Positions 27,159 through 36,496 are shown, counted from the stretch's first letter. The stretch is DNA of 46,734 nucleotides from Mesorhizobium sp. J18 (GCF_007829525.1 NZ_VLJP01000001.1:260281-307014), one strand, 5' to 3'. Program-made: numbers and translations. Notes: a model not told the origin generated them from the letters alone.

Positions 27159-28667
27159 ATGAAGGTCGGCATCGACATGGGAACCGGCGCAAACGGCGCG
27201 CCAGCCATGATTGATCTGGAGGAGTTGCTTGCCACGCGCCTGCTCGTTCAGGGCAATTCCGGCTCGGGCAAGTCGCACCTGCTGCGCCGGCTGCTGGAGC
27301 AGAGCGCGCCTTGGGTTCAGCAATGCGTGATCGACCCCGAGGGCGATTTCGTCACGCTGTCCGACAAGTTCGGCCATGTGGTGGTCGATGCTGCCCGTTC
27401 CGAGACCGAACTGACCCGTATTGCAGGCCGAATCCGCCAGCATCGCGTTTCGGTCGTGCTCAATCTGGAGGGTCTTGAAACCGACCAGCAGATGCGAGCG
27501 GCAGCAGCTTTTCTTGGCGGCATGTTTGATGCGGATCGCGATCATTGGTATCCGGTCCTGATGGTGGTTGACGAGGCGCAGCTTTTCGCGCCCGCGGCAG
27601 CCGGCGAGGTGGCCGAAGATGCCCGGCGGCTATCGCTCGCGGCGATGACCAACCTGATGTGCCGCGGGCGAAAGCGCGGCCTTGCCGGCGTCATCGCCAC
27701 CCAGCGCCTGGCAAAGCTGGCCAAGAATGTCGCCGCCGAAGCATCGAACTTTTTGATGGGACGCACTTTCCTCGATATCGACATGGCGCGCGCTGCTGAT
27801 CTTCTCGGCATGGATCGCCGGCAGGCCGAACAATTCCGGGATCTCCAACGCGGCTGTTTCGTGGCTTTGGGCCCGGCGATTTCGCGCCGCCCGGTCGCCG
27901 TCACCATTGGCCCGGTCGAAACATCGGCTCGTTCCATCAGCCCGAAGCTGCTGCCATTGCCGGAAACGCCTCCGAAGGACGCAGCCGAGTTGATCTTTGC
28001 TGCCGAACCGGAGGAAACCCGCCCCCCGCCGAGGAAACGCGCGGAACCTCCGCCCACGCCTACAGCCGACATCATGGCACAGCTTGTCCGGGCTGCCGAG
28101 ACAAATGCAGCCAACTCCTCGGCGCCTGCCGAGATTGACGAGGCCGGGCGGACGGCCATGCTGGACCGGATCATTGGAGAGATAGTCGCTGATCCGGAGG
28201 CGGGTTTTCGCACGAATTCTGTGCTTTATCAGGATTTTCTCGTCCGCTGTCGCATCCATCGCGTGCCCGGTACGCCGCTGACCCTGTCAGCTTTCCGCCG
28301 TCGGTTGGCGGTGGCCCGATCGGGCGTTGATGACGAGATGGCCTCGGGCGAAACGTGGCGGCAGGCGCTCGCCTTGTCGGAAAGCCTGACGGAGGACATA
28401 CAGGGCGTATTCCTGGCCGTGGCGCGCGCCGCCATTGCCGGTGAGCCTTGTCCATCCGATGCCAGGCTGGCAACCATTTACGGCACGCATTCACCCAGCC
28501 GCGCGCGACGGTTGCTCACTTATTTTGAGGAGCGCGGGCTGCTGGTCGTGCGAAAGGACTTGCGCGGAGGTCGCGTCGTCAATTTCCCTGATCTCGGCTG
28601 CGAAACGGCTCCGGGAGATCCGAACGCCCCCGATGATATTCTGGAGCCCCGCGACGCGGCGGAATAG
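27159..28667 (+). CDS. HerA-like (DUF87) ATPase with C-terminal winged helix
   Basis: This 502-residue protein has a Walker A motif (QGNSGSGKSHLL, residues about 31-42), Walker B (VLMVVDEAQLFAP, D138-E139) and an arginine-rich sensor segment (NLMCRGRKRGLAGVIATQRLA), the features of HerA/FtsK-clade DNA-pumping ATPases. A Pro/Glu-rich linker (about 275-325) leads to a C-terminal region, and the last 50 residues (THSPSRARRLLTYFEERGLLVVRKD) look like a winged helix. No NurA nuclease or SIR2/DUF4297 partner is next to it. Start at 27159 follows CAAGGGA; 27120 is an alternative. It lies just before a convergent EamA gene (stops 3 bp apart). Confidence 0.85.
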   Translation: MKVGIDMGTGANGAPAMIDLEELLATRLLVQGNSGSGKSHLLRRLLEQSAPWVQQCVIDPEGDFVTLSDKFGHVVVDAARSETELTRIAGRIRQHRVSVVLNLEGLETDQQMRAAAAFLGGMFDADRDHWYPVLMVVDEAQLFAPAAAGEVAEDARRLSLAAMTNLMCRGRKRGLAGVIATQRLAKLAKNVAAEASNFLMGRTFLDIDMARAADLLGMDRRQAEQFRDLQRGCFVALGPAISRRPVAVTIGPVETSARSISPKLLPLPETPPKDAAELIFAAEPEETRPPPRKRAEPPPTPTADIMAQLVRAAETNAANSSAPAEIDEAGRTAMLDRIIGEIVADPEAGFRTNSVLYQDFLVRCRIHRVPGTPLTLSAFRRRLAVARSGVDDEMASGETWRQALALSESLTEDIQGVFLAVARAAIAGEPCPSDARLATIYGTHSPSRARRLLTYFEERGLLVVRKDLRGGRVVNFPDLGCETAPGDPNAPDDILEPRDAAE

Positions 28668-28670
28668 CTG

Positions 28671-29570
28671 TCAGACCGGATGCCGGATGGTCTGCGCGGG
28701 CCGCCGCTTGCGCCCCTGGTGAAGCTGCCAGAGGGAATGCGTGATCAGCGCCACGATCAGGATCGCGCCGCCGATCAGGCTCTGGGTGGATGGAACCTCG
28801 CTGAAGATCATCCACACCCAGACAGGCGCTAGCACGGTTTCCAGCAAGTAGAACATGGCCACCTCTGGGCCCGAGATGTATTTCGGCCCGTTGGCGAGAC
28901 AGAAGAACGCGATCGGCATGATGACGGCGCCGTTGAAGATGATCCACCACGGTGCTTCGACCCTGTAGCCCACCTGCGAGACCAGGAAAGTCGAAACAGC
29001 GAAAGGCAGGATTACCGCGATAAGGGCGGCAAATCCCATGTCCCTGCCGCTGGCGCGCGTGATCGTGATGGCCGAGGCAATGAGGAAGGCCGAGGTGAGG
29101 GCCAGCATGTCGCCGAAGAAATTGCCGGCGCCGAGGCTGTCGCCTACGATGATCAGCACGCCGACAAGCATCACAGCCATTGTGACCAGCGTCACCGGCT
29201 TCGGTCGCTCTTTGAGGAATATCCAGGACAGAAGCGCGGCGAACATCGAATTGAAGGCGAGAATGAAGACGAGATTGGCCGTGGAGGTATGGAAGACCGC
29301 TATCGTGAAAGTGATGGAGGAAAGCGCATAAAGGAGCGCCACCACCAGACCGATTCGGCCAGGGATCAGCGGCGGCACGTTGCGCGAGAAGGATCGCCAG
29401 ACGAGCCATATGAGGAGCGTCGCAACCACCGTCGTGCCGCTACGCATCATCAGGATCGACCAGGAATTGCCGTCGGCAAGGCGGATCAGCGGAATATCGA
29501 CTGTAAGCGTCATACCGCCAATGGCGGTCAAAAGCAGACCCCTGGAATGGTTGGCGTCAAGCGTCGACAC
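28671..29570 (-). CDS. EamA-family drug/metabolite exporter
   Basis: This 299-residue inner-membrane protein has ten hydrophobic segments arranged as two five-helix EamA repeats, the standard design of the drug/metabolite transporter superfamily (amino acid, nucleoside or metabolite efflux). The substrate cannot be predicted. The start is GTG at 29570 (complement CAC) with GGAG 8 bases upstream. It follows bpt by 54 bp on the same strand, so it may be the last gene of the hemB-to-EamA run. Confidence 0.9.
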   Translation of the reverse strand: MSTLDANHSRGLLLTAIGGMTLTVDIPLIRLADGNSWSILMMRSGTTVVATLLIWLVWRSFSRNVPPLIPGRIGLVVALLYALSSITFTIAVFHTSTANLVFILAFNSMFAALLSWIFLKERPKPVTLVTMAVMLVGVLIIVGDSLGAGNFFGDMLALTSAFLIASAITITRASGRDMGFAALIAVILPFAVSTFLVSQVGYRVEAPWWIIFNGAVIMPIAFFCLANGPKYISGPEVAMFYLLETVLAPVWVWMIFSEVPSTQSLIGGAILIVALITHSLWQLHQGRKRRPAQTIRHPV

Positions 29571-29624
29571 TGCGGAAGCTCCGTGAAGGCGGGAAGAAGG
29601 AAGAGGCGTGAAGGGGCTGCCCGA

Positions 29625-30380
29625 TCAGGCGTCGCCGTCGTAGCGTTCCCAGCCTTTCGGGCCGAGATGTTCCTGCGGCCTGAAGCGCACCTTATAGGCC
29701 ATCTTGCGCGATCCGTTGACCCAGTAGCCGAGATAGACATGGGGCAGACCGGCTGCCTTGGCGCGTTCGATATGGTCGAGGATCATGAGGGTGCCGAGCG
29801 AACGGTCTTCCAGCTCCGGATTGAAGAAGGAATAGACCATCGAAAGGCCGTCAGCCATCTGATCGGTCAAGGCTACCGCCATGAGTTCGCCTTCGCCCTT
29901 GCCGGTAATGAAGGAATTCGGGCCCCGCTGCCGATATTCGATGATCTTGGTGATGACATGGCTGTCTTCCACCATCATCGCATAGTCGAGCACCGTCATG
30001 TCCGACATGCCGCCTTTGCGGTGTCGCGCGTCGAGATAGGTGCGGAAGAGAGAATATTGCTCGGTGGTGGGTTCGGCCTCATGTGCGGTGCCGATCAGGT
30101 CCGCATTGCGCCTCCAGACGCGCTTCATGTTGCGCGTCGGCTCGAATTCCTGGGCAAGGATACGCACCGAGACGCAGGCGCGGCACGTTTCGCAGGCCGG
30201 ACGATAGGCGATGTTCTGCGACCGGCGAAAACCGCCCTGAGTCAAAAGATCGTTCAGTTCCGGCGCCTTGTCTCCTACCAGATGCGTGAACACCTTCCGC
30301 TCCAGTTGCCCCTCGAGATACGGACAGGGCGAAGGAGCGGTGAGAAAGAATTGCGGTGACTGGGTCGGATGCTGCGTCAT
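29625..30380 (-). CDS. bpt: Aminoacyl-tRNA-protein transferase (Bpt type)
   Basis: This 251-residue protein of the ATE/Bpt family attaches an amino acid (leucine for bacterial Bpt) from tRNA to proteins with N-terminal Asp or Glu, marking them for ClpS/ClpAP degradation. The N-terminal domain has [16 protein letters not shown] and the cluster [15 protein letters not shown], the conserved cysteine region. The C-terminal GNAT-like domain has [35 protein letters not shown]. Its ATG at 30380 is 19 bp after the SLC13 permease stop, so the two are likely co-transcribed. Annotation as arginyltransferase is common, but bacterial members transfer leucine; the specificity here is inferred. Confidence 0.92.
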   Translation of the reverse strand: MTQHPTQSPQFFLTAPSPCPYLEGQLERKVFTHLVGDKAPELNDLLTQGGFRRSQNIAYRPACETCRACVSVRILAQEFEPTRNMKRVWRRNADLIGTAHEAEPTTEQYSLFRTYLDARHRKGGMSDMTVLDYAMMVEDSHVITKIIEYRQRGPNSFITGKGEGELMAVALTDQMADGLSMVYSFFNPELEDRSLGTLMILDHIERAKAAGLPHVYLGYWVNGSRKMAYKVRFRPQEHLGPKGWERYDGDA

Positions 30381-30399
30381 GGAGCGGTGAGTCTTGGAT

Positions 30400-32223
30400 T
30401 CACAAGCCGTAATACCATGGCCCCACGATAGAAAACGTCAACCATATTATCGCGACAAGAGGAATTCCGGCCTTTATGAAATCGGCGAAGGAATAATGGC
30501 CCGGGCCCATCACCATCAGGTTGGTCTGATATCCGATTGGTGTGGCGAAGGAGCAATTGGCTGCGAAGATCGTCGCCGTGACGAAGGCTTCTGCCGGAGC
30601 CCCGCTTGCACTGGCGATACCGATGGCGATCGGCGTGAACAGGACCGCAGTGGCGTTGTTCGACAGGAAATTCGTGAGGATGGCCACCACGGCGAAGTAA
30701 CCGGATAGAATGACTGCGGTGCTCTGTCCGTTCAGCAAGGCGACCGCGCCGTCCGCGATCAGCTGTGCGCCCCCCGTTCGTTCGAGTGCCGTTGCGGCTG
30801 CGATGGAAGACCCCACCAGCAGGAATATCTGCCGGTCGAAGGAGCGCCCGGCCTGCGGCAGGGTGAGGCAGCCGGTTGCGATCATGGCGAAGGCACCGAT
30901 GATCGAGGTCGCCACGATAGGCAGGATATTGAAGGCGGCAGTCAGCACGATAGCCGCGAAGATGGCGAAGGCGATGCCTGCCTTTCGGCGCTGGGGAACA
31001 GCTTCCGCCGACCATTCAAGCACGAGCAGATCATGGCTTTCGCGCAGATCCTCGAAGGCCTTGTCGGTGCCTCCGACAAGGATCGTATCGCCCGGCTCCA
31101 GCCTGATATCAGACATTGCCAGACGGCCCATGCGGCTTTTGCGCTGCACGCCGAGCATATGGACGCCGTGCGTGGTTTCGATGCCGGCATTGCGCACCGT
31201 CCGGCCGGCATGGCGCGATCCAGGCGGAATAACCGCCTCGGCTACGTGATAGTCGGGTCCGAGTGGCTGCAGCGGGTTGCCCGGTGGCGGTGTTTCGCTG
31301 TCACTGGCGATAAGGCCGCCTGAAGCCCGTGCAAGCGTCTGCATGAAGACGCGGCGCGTGGCCGTCACCACAAGGCAATCGCCTTCCGAGAGCACGACAT
31401 TTTCGAAAGGCGGAAAGAAGCTGATGCCGCGCCGAATGATGAGACGGGGCGTCAGCTCACCGAGACCGGGAAACAGGCCGGCGCGCGATTCGATTCCGAG
31501 AAACGGGTGTCGCGGCCCCAGCCTTATCTCGCCGATGAACTGAGTGCCGGACTGGCTCTGGCGGAAGCTTCTCTGGGTGGTCTTATCGCGCAGGATGCGC
31601 GGCATGACGAAAAGCACATAGACCGCGCCCGCGGCCGCCAGAAAAAGGCCGGGAATGGTAATGTCGAAGAAGCCAATATTTATGCTCGATCGGGCCGCCA
31701 CACCAGCCACGAGAAGGTTCGTAGATGAGCCGATCAACGTCGTCATGCCGCCGAGGATGGTGAGGAAGGAAAGCGGCATCAGCGCTTTGGAGGCAGCGAA
31801 ATTCCGCTGTGCGGCGAGCATGGTCAGGATAGGAATGAAGATGACCACGACAGGCGTGTTGTTGAGGAAAGCGCTGAGGGTGGCAGCCGAAAGCAGCGTT
31901 ATCGCCATGGCGCGGGTACTCGACCCTCCGGCCACTCGCGCAATCATCCGGACGGGCCGATCCATCGCATCGGTGGCGAAAAGCCCCTGGCCGACGATAA
32001 GCAGCCCCATCACTGTTGCCAGTGCGGGGTTGGCGAAGCCGGAAAGCAGAGCTTCAGGATGCAGCGGCCCGCTGGGGCCTTCATAGGGGAAGACGGCAAA
32101 AAGGGCGAGGAAAGCCGCCAGGCTCGCCAGTGCGACCATCTCCAGCGCAAAGCGCTCGCTCGCATAGGCGACGACCGAAAGCACGATGATCAGATAGGTC
32201 GCCCAAATGTGAAGATCGGCCAT
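30400..32223 (-). CDS. SLC13/DASS-type permease with RCK_C (TrkA-C) domains
   Basis: This 607-residue inner-membrane protein has N-terminal hydrophobic helices (to about residue 190), a hydrophilic centre with two TrkA-C-like domains (about 200-400; for example [16 protein letters not shown] and [22 protein letters not shown]), then further helices. This split layout with regulatory RCK_C domains is typical of bacterial SLC13/CitT-type anion carriers. The substrate (dicarboxylate, sulfate or other) is not visible. The start at 32223 ([11 protein letters not shown]) is chosen over 32256. It lies upstream of bpt by 19 bp. Confidence 0.9.
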   Translation of the reverse strand: MADLHIWATYLIIVLSVVAYASERFALEMVALASLAAFLALFAVFPYEGPSGPLHPEALLSGFANPALATVMGLLIVGQGLFATDAMDRPVRMIARVAGGSSTRAMAITLLSAATLSAFLNNTPVVVIFIPILTMLAAQRNFAASKALMPLSFLTILGGMTTLIGSSTNLLVAGVAARSSINIGFFDITIPGLFLAAAGAVYVLFVMPRILRDKTTQRSFRQSQSGTQFIGEIRLGPRHPFLGIESRAGLFPGLGELTPRLIIRRGISFFPPFENVVLSEGDCLVVTATRRVFMQTLARASGGLIASDSETPPPGNPLQPLGPDYHVAEAVIPPGSRHAGRTVRNAGIETTHGVHMLGVQRKSRMGRLAMSDIRLEPGDTILVGGTDKAFEDLRESHDLLVLEWSAEAVPQRRKAGIAFAIFAAIVLTAAFNILPIVATSIIGAFAMIATGCLTLPQAGRSFDRQIFLLVGSSIAAATALERTGGAQLIADGAVALLNGQSTAVILSGYFAVVAILTNFLSNNATAVLFTPIAIGIASASGAPAEAFVTATIFAANCSFATPIGYQTNLMVMGPGHYSFADFIKAGIPLVAIIWLTFSIVGPWYYGL

Positions 32224-32336
32224 TGCTTGTCCCGTCGCAAATGTGCGGCGCAGCATAGGGCCGGTTTATCGGGCCGCAAGCTGACTTTTAGGAAACCGAG
32301 GTCAGCCTGTGCAAAAATGGATCGCTGTTAGATTGC

Positions 32337-32807
32337 TTATTTGTCGGTGCGCACCACGACGGTGCCGAGCAGTAGATCGTGCAGGGTGCGCTTGCGGTCG
32401 AGGAAGAGCGTCGCCAGCAGGATCAATGGCGTCAGGATCACATTGCCAGCCCAGAAGAGCACGGTATGGACCACGGCAATCACGGGGCCTATCGAGCCGC
32501 CGTCGAGTCTTTCCAGGCGAATGGACATCATGCGCATGCCAAGCGTTGCCTGTTCGCGCCCGCCCAGCGTTGCCGCAACATAGAAAAGGGCCACTACCGG
32601 CCCGAGCACGCCAAAAAGCGCCCATCCGAGACCGAGAGTGATAATGCCAAGCAATGCAACGATGATCGCAAAGGGAATGCACAAGAGGCCGACGATCAGA
32701 TAGTCGAGCACGAAGGCAAGCACGCGCCGGGTGCGGACACCATCATAGAGCCTCACGTCATCGAAACGCGAGGTCAGGATTTCGCCGTCAAGGATACGTG
32801 TGGCCAT
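32337..32807 (-). CDS. RDD-domain membrane protein
   Basis: This 156-residue protein of the RDD family has the opening RTRRVLAFVLDYLIVG, in which the R, D and later D residues give the family its name, a pair of transmembrane helices, the loop GREQATLGMRMMSIRLE (matching the G-x-T-x-G-K-x-x-x-xI-R pattern) and a C-terminal helix ending RKRTLHDLLLGTVVVR. The function of RDD proteins is largely unknown; some have been linked to ion transport. The start at 32807 follows AGGGAAG. It lies 75 bp after hemB on the same strand. Confidence 0.88.
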   Translation of the reverse strand: MATRILDGEILTSRFDDVRLYDGVRTRRVLAFVLDYLIVGLLCIPFAIIVALLGIITLGLGWALFGVLGPVVALFYVAATLGGREQATLGMRMMSIRLERLDGGSIGPVIAVVHTVLFWAGNVILTPLILLATLFLDRKRTLHDLLLGTVVVRTDK

Positions 32808-32882
32808 CGAACTTCCCTGCATCTACCGGCAGCGGCCTCGCTGCTCCCAACCAGAGGCAAATGGGGAGATGGGCCGTTGTTT

Positions 32883-33920
32883 TCAAGCTCCGGCGGAAAG
32901 CCGCTCGGCGACTTCGGGGGCGAAATAGGTGAGGATGCCATCACAGCCGGCCCGCTTGAAGGCCAGCAGGCTTTCCATCATCGCCCGCTCGCCGTCGATC
33001 CAGCCATTGGCGGCAGCGGCGCGGATCATCGAATATTCGCCCGATACCTGATAGGCGAAGGTCGGCATTCGGAACTCATCCTTCAGGACCCGGACGATAT
33101 CGAGATAGGGCAGGCCGGGCTTGACCATGATCATGTCGGCGCCCTCGGCAAGATCCTGCTCCGTCTCGCGGACCGCCTCGTCGCAATTGGCGGGATCGAT
33201 GTAGTAGGTCTTCTTGTCGCCTTTCAGCAGCCCGCCTGTCCCGATCGCCTCGCGATAGGGGCCGTAGAAGGCGGATGCGAACTTGGTCGCATAGGACATG
33301 ATGGCCACATCCTGAAAGCCGCTGCCGTCGAGCGCGTCGCGAATGGCGCCGATGCGCCCGTCCATCATGTCGGAGGGCGCGATGATGTCGGCCCCTGCGG
33401 CCGCCTGCAGCACGGCCGCTTCGGCGATCTGCGCCACGGTCTCATCATTGACGATGATGCCATTGATGAGGATGCCGTCATGGCCGTGATCGGTGAACGG
33501 ATCGAGCGCGACATCGGTGATAATGCCGATCTCCGGCGCGGCATCCTTGATCGCCCGCGTGGCGCGGTTGATGAGGTTGTCCGGGTTCAATATGTCCGAG
33601 CCGGTCCGGTCGCGAAGCTTCATATCTATGTTGGGGAAGGTTGCTATCGCAGGAATTCCCAGACCTGCTGCGCGTTTGGCCTCTTTCGCCGCCAGATCGA
33701 CCGAATAGCGATAGACGCCCGGCATGGCGGCGACTTCCTCACGCCGATTCTCGCCGTCGATGAGGAAAATCGGCCATATGAGATCGTCCACCGTCAGCCG
33801 GTTTTCCTGCACCAGCCGGCGCGACCAGTCCGCCTTGCGCATACGGCGCAGCCTGCGGCTGTCAGTGATCTCGTCTACACTTCTGATATTGGCGGGCTTG
33901 GCCCGGCTGATCCTGTTCAC
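32883..33920 (-). CDS. hemB: Porphobilinogen synthase (delta-aminolevulinic acid dehydratase)
   Basis: This 345-residue cytoplasmic enzyme condenses two 5-aminolevulinate molecules to porphobilinogen in haem synthesis. The two active-site lysines are K213 (MSYATKFASAFYG) and K267 (MIMVKPGLPYLD). The cysteines that bind catalytic zinc in other HemB proteins are absent: the segment DVALDPFTDHGHDG has A138, D140 and D148 at those positions, so this is the magnesium-type enzyme, as in Pseudomonas and Bradyrhizobium. The start is GTG 33920, with GGAGGCGAGCC immediately upstream; the frame runs on to 35027, antisense to the next gene, with no support. It is divergent from the enoyl-CoA hydratase-family gene. 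Confidence 0.96.
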   Translation of the reverse strand: MNRISRAKPANIRSVDEITDSRRLRRMRKADWSRRLVQENRLTVDDLIWPIFLIDGENRREEVAAMPGVYRYSVDLAAKEAKRAAGLGIPAIATFPNIDMKLRDRTGSDILNPDNLINRATRAIKDAAPEIGIITDVALDPFTDHGHDGILINGIIVNDETVAQIAEAAVLQAAAGADIIAPSDMMDGRIGAIRDALDGSGFQDVAIMSYATKFASAFYGPYREAIGTGGLLKGDKKTYYIDPANCDEAVRETEQDLAEGADMIMVKPGLPYLDIVRVLKDEFRMPTFAYQVSGEYSMIRAAAANGWIDGERAMMESLLAFKRAGCDGILTYFAPEVAERLSAGA

Positions 33921-34061
33921 GGCTCGCCTCCAGATTGGCGCGTTTCTATCATGGGCGAAGGGGCGTGACCAACCCCGTCTTGTCGCAGCCCGATATTCGC
34001 GGCATTGACGCGGCACCGCGGCGTCAATAATCACGCTTGAGAAAGAAGCGAGGAGGCTGAT

Positions 34062-35114
34062 TTGCGCTTGGACTTCGGCGGCGAGGAAGACATCCTTTTC
34101 GAACGCATAGGCAAAGCCGGCGTCGTGACGCTCAACCGGCCCAGGGCCCTGAACGCGCTCAATCATCGCATGGTCAACGCGCTTTCCCGCGCCCTGCAGG
34201 AATGGGAGGCTGACAGCAAGGTCGCCCTCGTCATCGTCAAGGGCGAAGGACGCGCCTTTTCGGCCGGCGGCGATATCCTCGACGTCTACAGGGCCGGAAT
34301 GGAGGGCAAGGCAAGCCCACAATTCTTCGCCGACGAATACCGGCTCAATGCAGCCATCGCGCGTTTTCCGAAACCCTATGTGGCACTGATCGACGGAATC
34401 GTCATGGGGGGAGGGGTGGGCATATCCTTCCATGGCTCGCATCGCATCATGACGGAAAACGCCGTTTTCGCCATGCCCGAAGTGGGGATCGGTTTCTTCC
34501 CCGATGTGGGGGGCAGCTTTCTCCTGGCAAACCTCCCTCGCAGTTTCGGCATGTATCTTGGACTGACCGGAAATCGTATCAAGCGCGGCGATGCGCTTTG
34601 GTCCGGTCTGGCGACCCATGTGGTCGACGCCGAATTGTTGCCGGAGCTTCTCGGCGAACTGACCGTCACCGGCAATATCCGCGCAGCCTTGCGGTCCCGA
34701 ACGGTGCAGGCACCGCGTGAGATAGATGAGGCGGCTGTCCATGCCATCTCGCACCATTTCTCCTGCGACACGCTTGAGGCGATTTTCGCCAGCCTGCGTG
34801 AAGCAGCCAATGACGGTGATGAGTTTGCTCGTGCCACGCTGGAGACGATGCTCAAACGCTCTCCCACCAGCATGCATGTCGCATTCAGGCAGATCAGCAC
34901 TGGAGGCATGCTGAGCATGGATGAGTGCATGCGGATGGAATATCGCATCCTCAATCGTATGCTTACCGGCCATGATTTCTATGAAGGCATCCGGGCTGCA
35001 CTGATCGACAAAGGGTCTACGCCGCAATGGAAACCGGCACGGCTGGAGGATGTCGATCCGGCAGACATCGAAGCTTATTTCGCGCCGCTTCCGAACGGGG
35101 AACTCGAATTATAA
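34062..35114 (+). CDS. Enoyl-CoA hydratase/isomerase-family protein, likely 3-hydroxyisobutyryl-CoA hydrolase
   Basis: This 350-residue crotonase-fold protein has GEGRAFSAGGDILDVY, the GGDI oxyanion loop, and GIVMGGGVGISFHGSHRIMTENAVFAMPEVGIGFFPDVGGSFLL with the catalytic-region glutamate and aspartate. The length (about 350) and these segments match the HIBCH branch, which hydrolyses 3-hydroxyisobutyryl-CoA in valine breakdown, rather than the 260-residue hydratases. Start is TTG at 34062, supported by AGGAGG 5 bases upstream; no better ATG is near. It overlaps the following DUF6163-like gene by one base (TAATG). Substrate is inferred. Confidence 0.88.
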   Translation: MRLDFGGEEDILFERIGKAGVVTLNRPRALNALNHRMVNALSRALQEWEADSKVALVIVKGEGRAFSAGGDILDVYRAGMEGKASPQFFADEYRLNAAIARFPKPYVALIDGIVMGGGVGISFHGSHRIMTENAVFAMPEVGIGFFPDVGGSFLLANLPRSFGMYLGLTGNRIKRGDALWSGLATHVVDAELLPELLGELTVTGNIRAALRSRTVQAPREIDEAAVHAISHHFSCDTLEAIFASLREAANDGDEFARATLETMLKRSPTSMHVAFRQISTGGMLSMDECMRMEYRILNRMLTGHDFYEGIRAALIDKGSTPQWKPARLEDVDPADIEAYFAPLPNGELEL

Positions 35115-35533
35115 TGAATGAGCCGGCCGCACACCTCGTGCCGAGACCGGGTACGCTAGACATTGCTTTCGATTGGTTCCTCCGCCTGACGGCGGCTGGC
35201 TGCATGTATCTCGGCCTGCTCTATTGGGTGCGCCTGATCGGCCTTTACGACGGCACGCTCTGGCGCTTCGACATCATGCCCCTGCACTGGCAGATTGCAG
35301 CCGTCACCCTGGCCGTCCTCTTCCCGTTTGCCGCTGTCGGCCTTTGGCTGCTTGCCTCATGGGGGCCGGTCATCTGGTTTCTGTGCGCGGCGATCGAGGC
35401 GGTCATGCATGGCGGGTTCCCGGCTCTCTTCGGCCGCAAGCCGGAAATACTGGCGATGCATGCGGCGGTTGCCATCATCTATGCCGGCTTCCGTCTTGCC
35501 TTCTATATCAGGAAGCGGCGCGCCGCTTCTTAA
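35114..35533 (+). CDS. Small DUF6163-like membrane protein
   Basis: This 139-residue inner-membrane protein has four hydrophobic helices (about 18-40, 54-78, 80-100, 110-130) and a basic tail RKRRAAS. Its ATG shares a base with the upstream stop (TAATG), so translation is coupled. I link it to DUF6163, a family seen next to the MarR regulator LdtR in Rhizobiales; that name is from memory and is not certain. No catalytic motif is visible. Being next to ldtR and ldtP suggests an envelope or osmotic-stress role, but this is only inference. Confidence 0.8.
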   Translation: MNEPAAHLVPRPGTLDIAFDWFLRLTAAGCMYLGLLYWVRLIGLYDGTLWRFDIMPLHWQIAAVTLAVLFPFAAVGLWLLASWGPVIWFLCAAIEAVMHGGFPALFGRKPEILAMHAAVAIIYAGFRLAFYIRKRRAAS

Positions 35534-35678
35534 CTCCAGATTAGCCCTCTTTGTAGTCCGGCAAACGTAAGCTCCTGTTAAGCTTGGCGTTTAAGTCGAA
35601 TTTTAGATGTATTCGATAGGGTCGCGACCAAGGTGAGAAACAAAAACAATCACCGGCGTCAACAGAGAGGCAAAAATC

Positions 35679-36194
35679 ATGATCAACTCGCGACTCGCCG
35701 CGAAGAATTCATATATCAATGATGAACGTGTGGAAACTCTTCATTCGCTTTACTTGGAATCCATGCAACTCGTTGAGAGGCTTCACCGTCGCCTTCTTGA
35801 TGTGATCAAGGATGAGTTTGAGCGTAACGGTCGCACCGACATCAATGCCATCCAGGCGCTGCTGCTCTTCAATATCGGCAATTCGGAGCTGACGGCCGGC
35901 GAATTGCGCACCCGCGGCTATTATCTGGGGTCGAATGTTTCCTACAATCTCAAGAAGCTCGTGGACCTCGGTTTCATCCATCATCAGCGGTCGCGTATCG
36001 ATCGTCGCTCGGTTCGCGTGAGCCTGACGCCAAAGGGGCAGGAGATCGCCGATGTCGTGGCCGGACTCTATCAGCGCCATGTCGGGTCCATCGAGCAGGT
36101 GGGCGGCATCAATCAGGAAGAGTTCCGTCAGATGAACAAGGCTCTGCAGCGGCTCGACCGGTTCTGGAACGACACCATCGCCTACCGTATGTGA
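35679..36194 (+). CDS. ldtR: MarR-family regulator LdtR
   Basis: This 171-residue winged-helix protein shows the MarR fold with recognition region GYYLGSNVSYNLKKLVDLGFIHH and wing RSRIDRRSVRVSLTPKGQEIA. It closely resembles LdtR, described in 'Candidatus Liberibacter asiaticus' and Sinorhizobium as an activator of the L,D-transpeptidase gene ldtP involved in osmotic-stress tolerance. Here an L,D-transpeptidase gene follows on the same strand, which supports the identification. The ATG at 35679 has GAGAGGC upstream. A hairpin follows at 36199-36221 and a terminator-like structure at 36242-36275. Confidence 0.9.
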   Translation: MINSRLAAKNSYINDERVETLHSLYLESMQLVERLHRRLLDVIKDEFERNGRTDINAIQALLLFNIGNSELTAGELRTRGYYLGSNVSYNLKKLVDLGFIHHQRSRIDRRSVRVSLTPKGQEIADVVAGLYQRHVGSIEQVGGINQEEFRQMNKALQRLDRFWNDTIAYRM

Positions 36195-36198
36195 CAGC

Positions 36199-36221
36199 TC
36201 CATCGCGGGTGGCGCGATGGA
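36199..36221 (+). terminator. Perfect hairpin after ldtR
   Basis: TCCATCGCG (36199-36207) and CGCGATGGA (36213-36221) form a 9-bp perfect stem with loop GGTGG, starting 4 bases after the ldtR stop. It lacks a T run, so it may protect the mRNA end rather than terminate. Confidence 0.5.
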
Positions 36222-36241
36222 CACAGTTCGCATCAAAACGA

Positions 36242-36275
36242 AAGCGGGCGCCAGATGTGGCTCCCGCTTCCCTTG
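36242..36275 (+). terminator. Probable terminator downstream of ldtR
   Basis: AAGCGGG (36242-36248) pairs with CCCGCTT (36263-36269), and GCC with GGC inside after one mismatch; CCCTTGTTT follows. It is about 50 bases after the ldtR stop and probably ends its transcript. Confidence 0.55.
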
Positions 36276-36496
36276 TTTGTGGCTCAATCGGTCACGTTAA
36301 GGCCATATTCCAATGAAAACGGGAAAAGCATCGACGCGGCGAACCGGTCTCGTTTCGCTGCAAGGAACGTTCTCGCCCCGCACGCTCGACCGCGGTTGCG
36401 GAGTTTGGACATGGTTAGCGGTATGTTAACGATGCCCGGCAAAAGTATTGGCTGAAATGTCCTCGCTGCGAATGTTTTGATGGGATAGCGGAAAAG

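Larger units (their letters stand above)
36195..36496. other. Intergenic region between ldtR and ldtP
   Basis: These 302 bases hold two hairpins just after ldtR (36199-36221 and 36242-36275, separate entries) and then about 220 bases leading to ldtP. The latter part should contain the ldtP promoter and, if LdtR acts here as in relatives, its binding site. I could not assign a specific operator; GTTAGCGGTATGTTAAC near 36413-36429 is an AT-rich dyad-like candidate only. Confidence 0.4.

Noticed and set aside
33921-35027. A 369-codon extension of the hemB frame, antisense to the enoyl-CoA hydratase-family gene
   Set aside because: The GTG at 33920 has a near-perfect ribosome binding site and gives a full-length HemB. 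The extension has no family resemblance and is a shadow of high-GC coding on the other strand.
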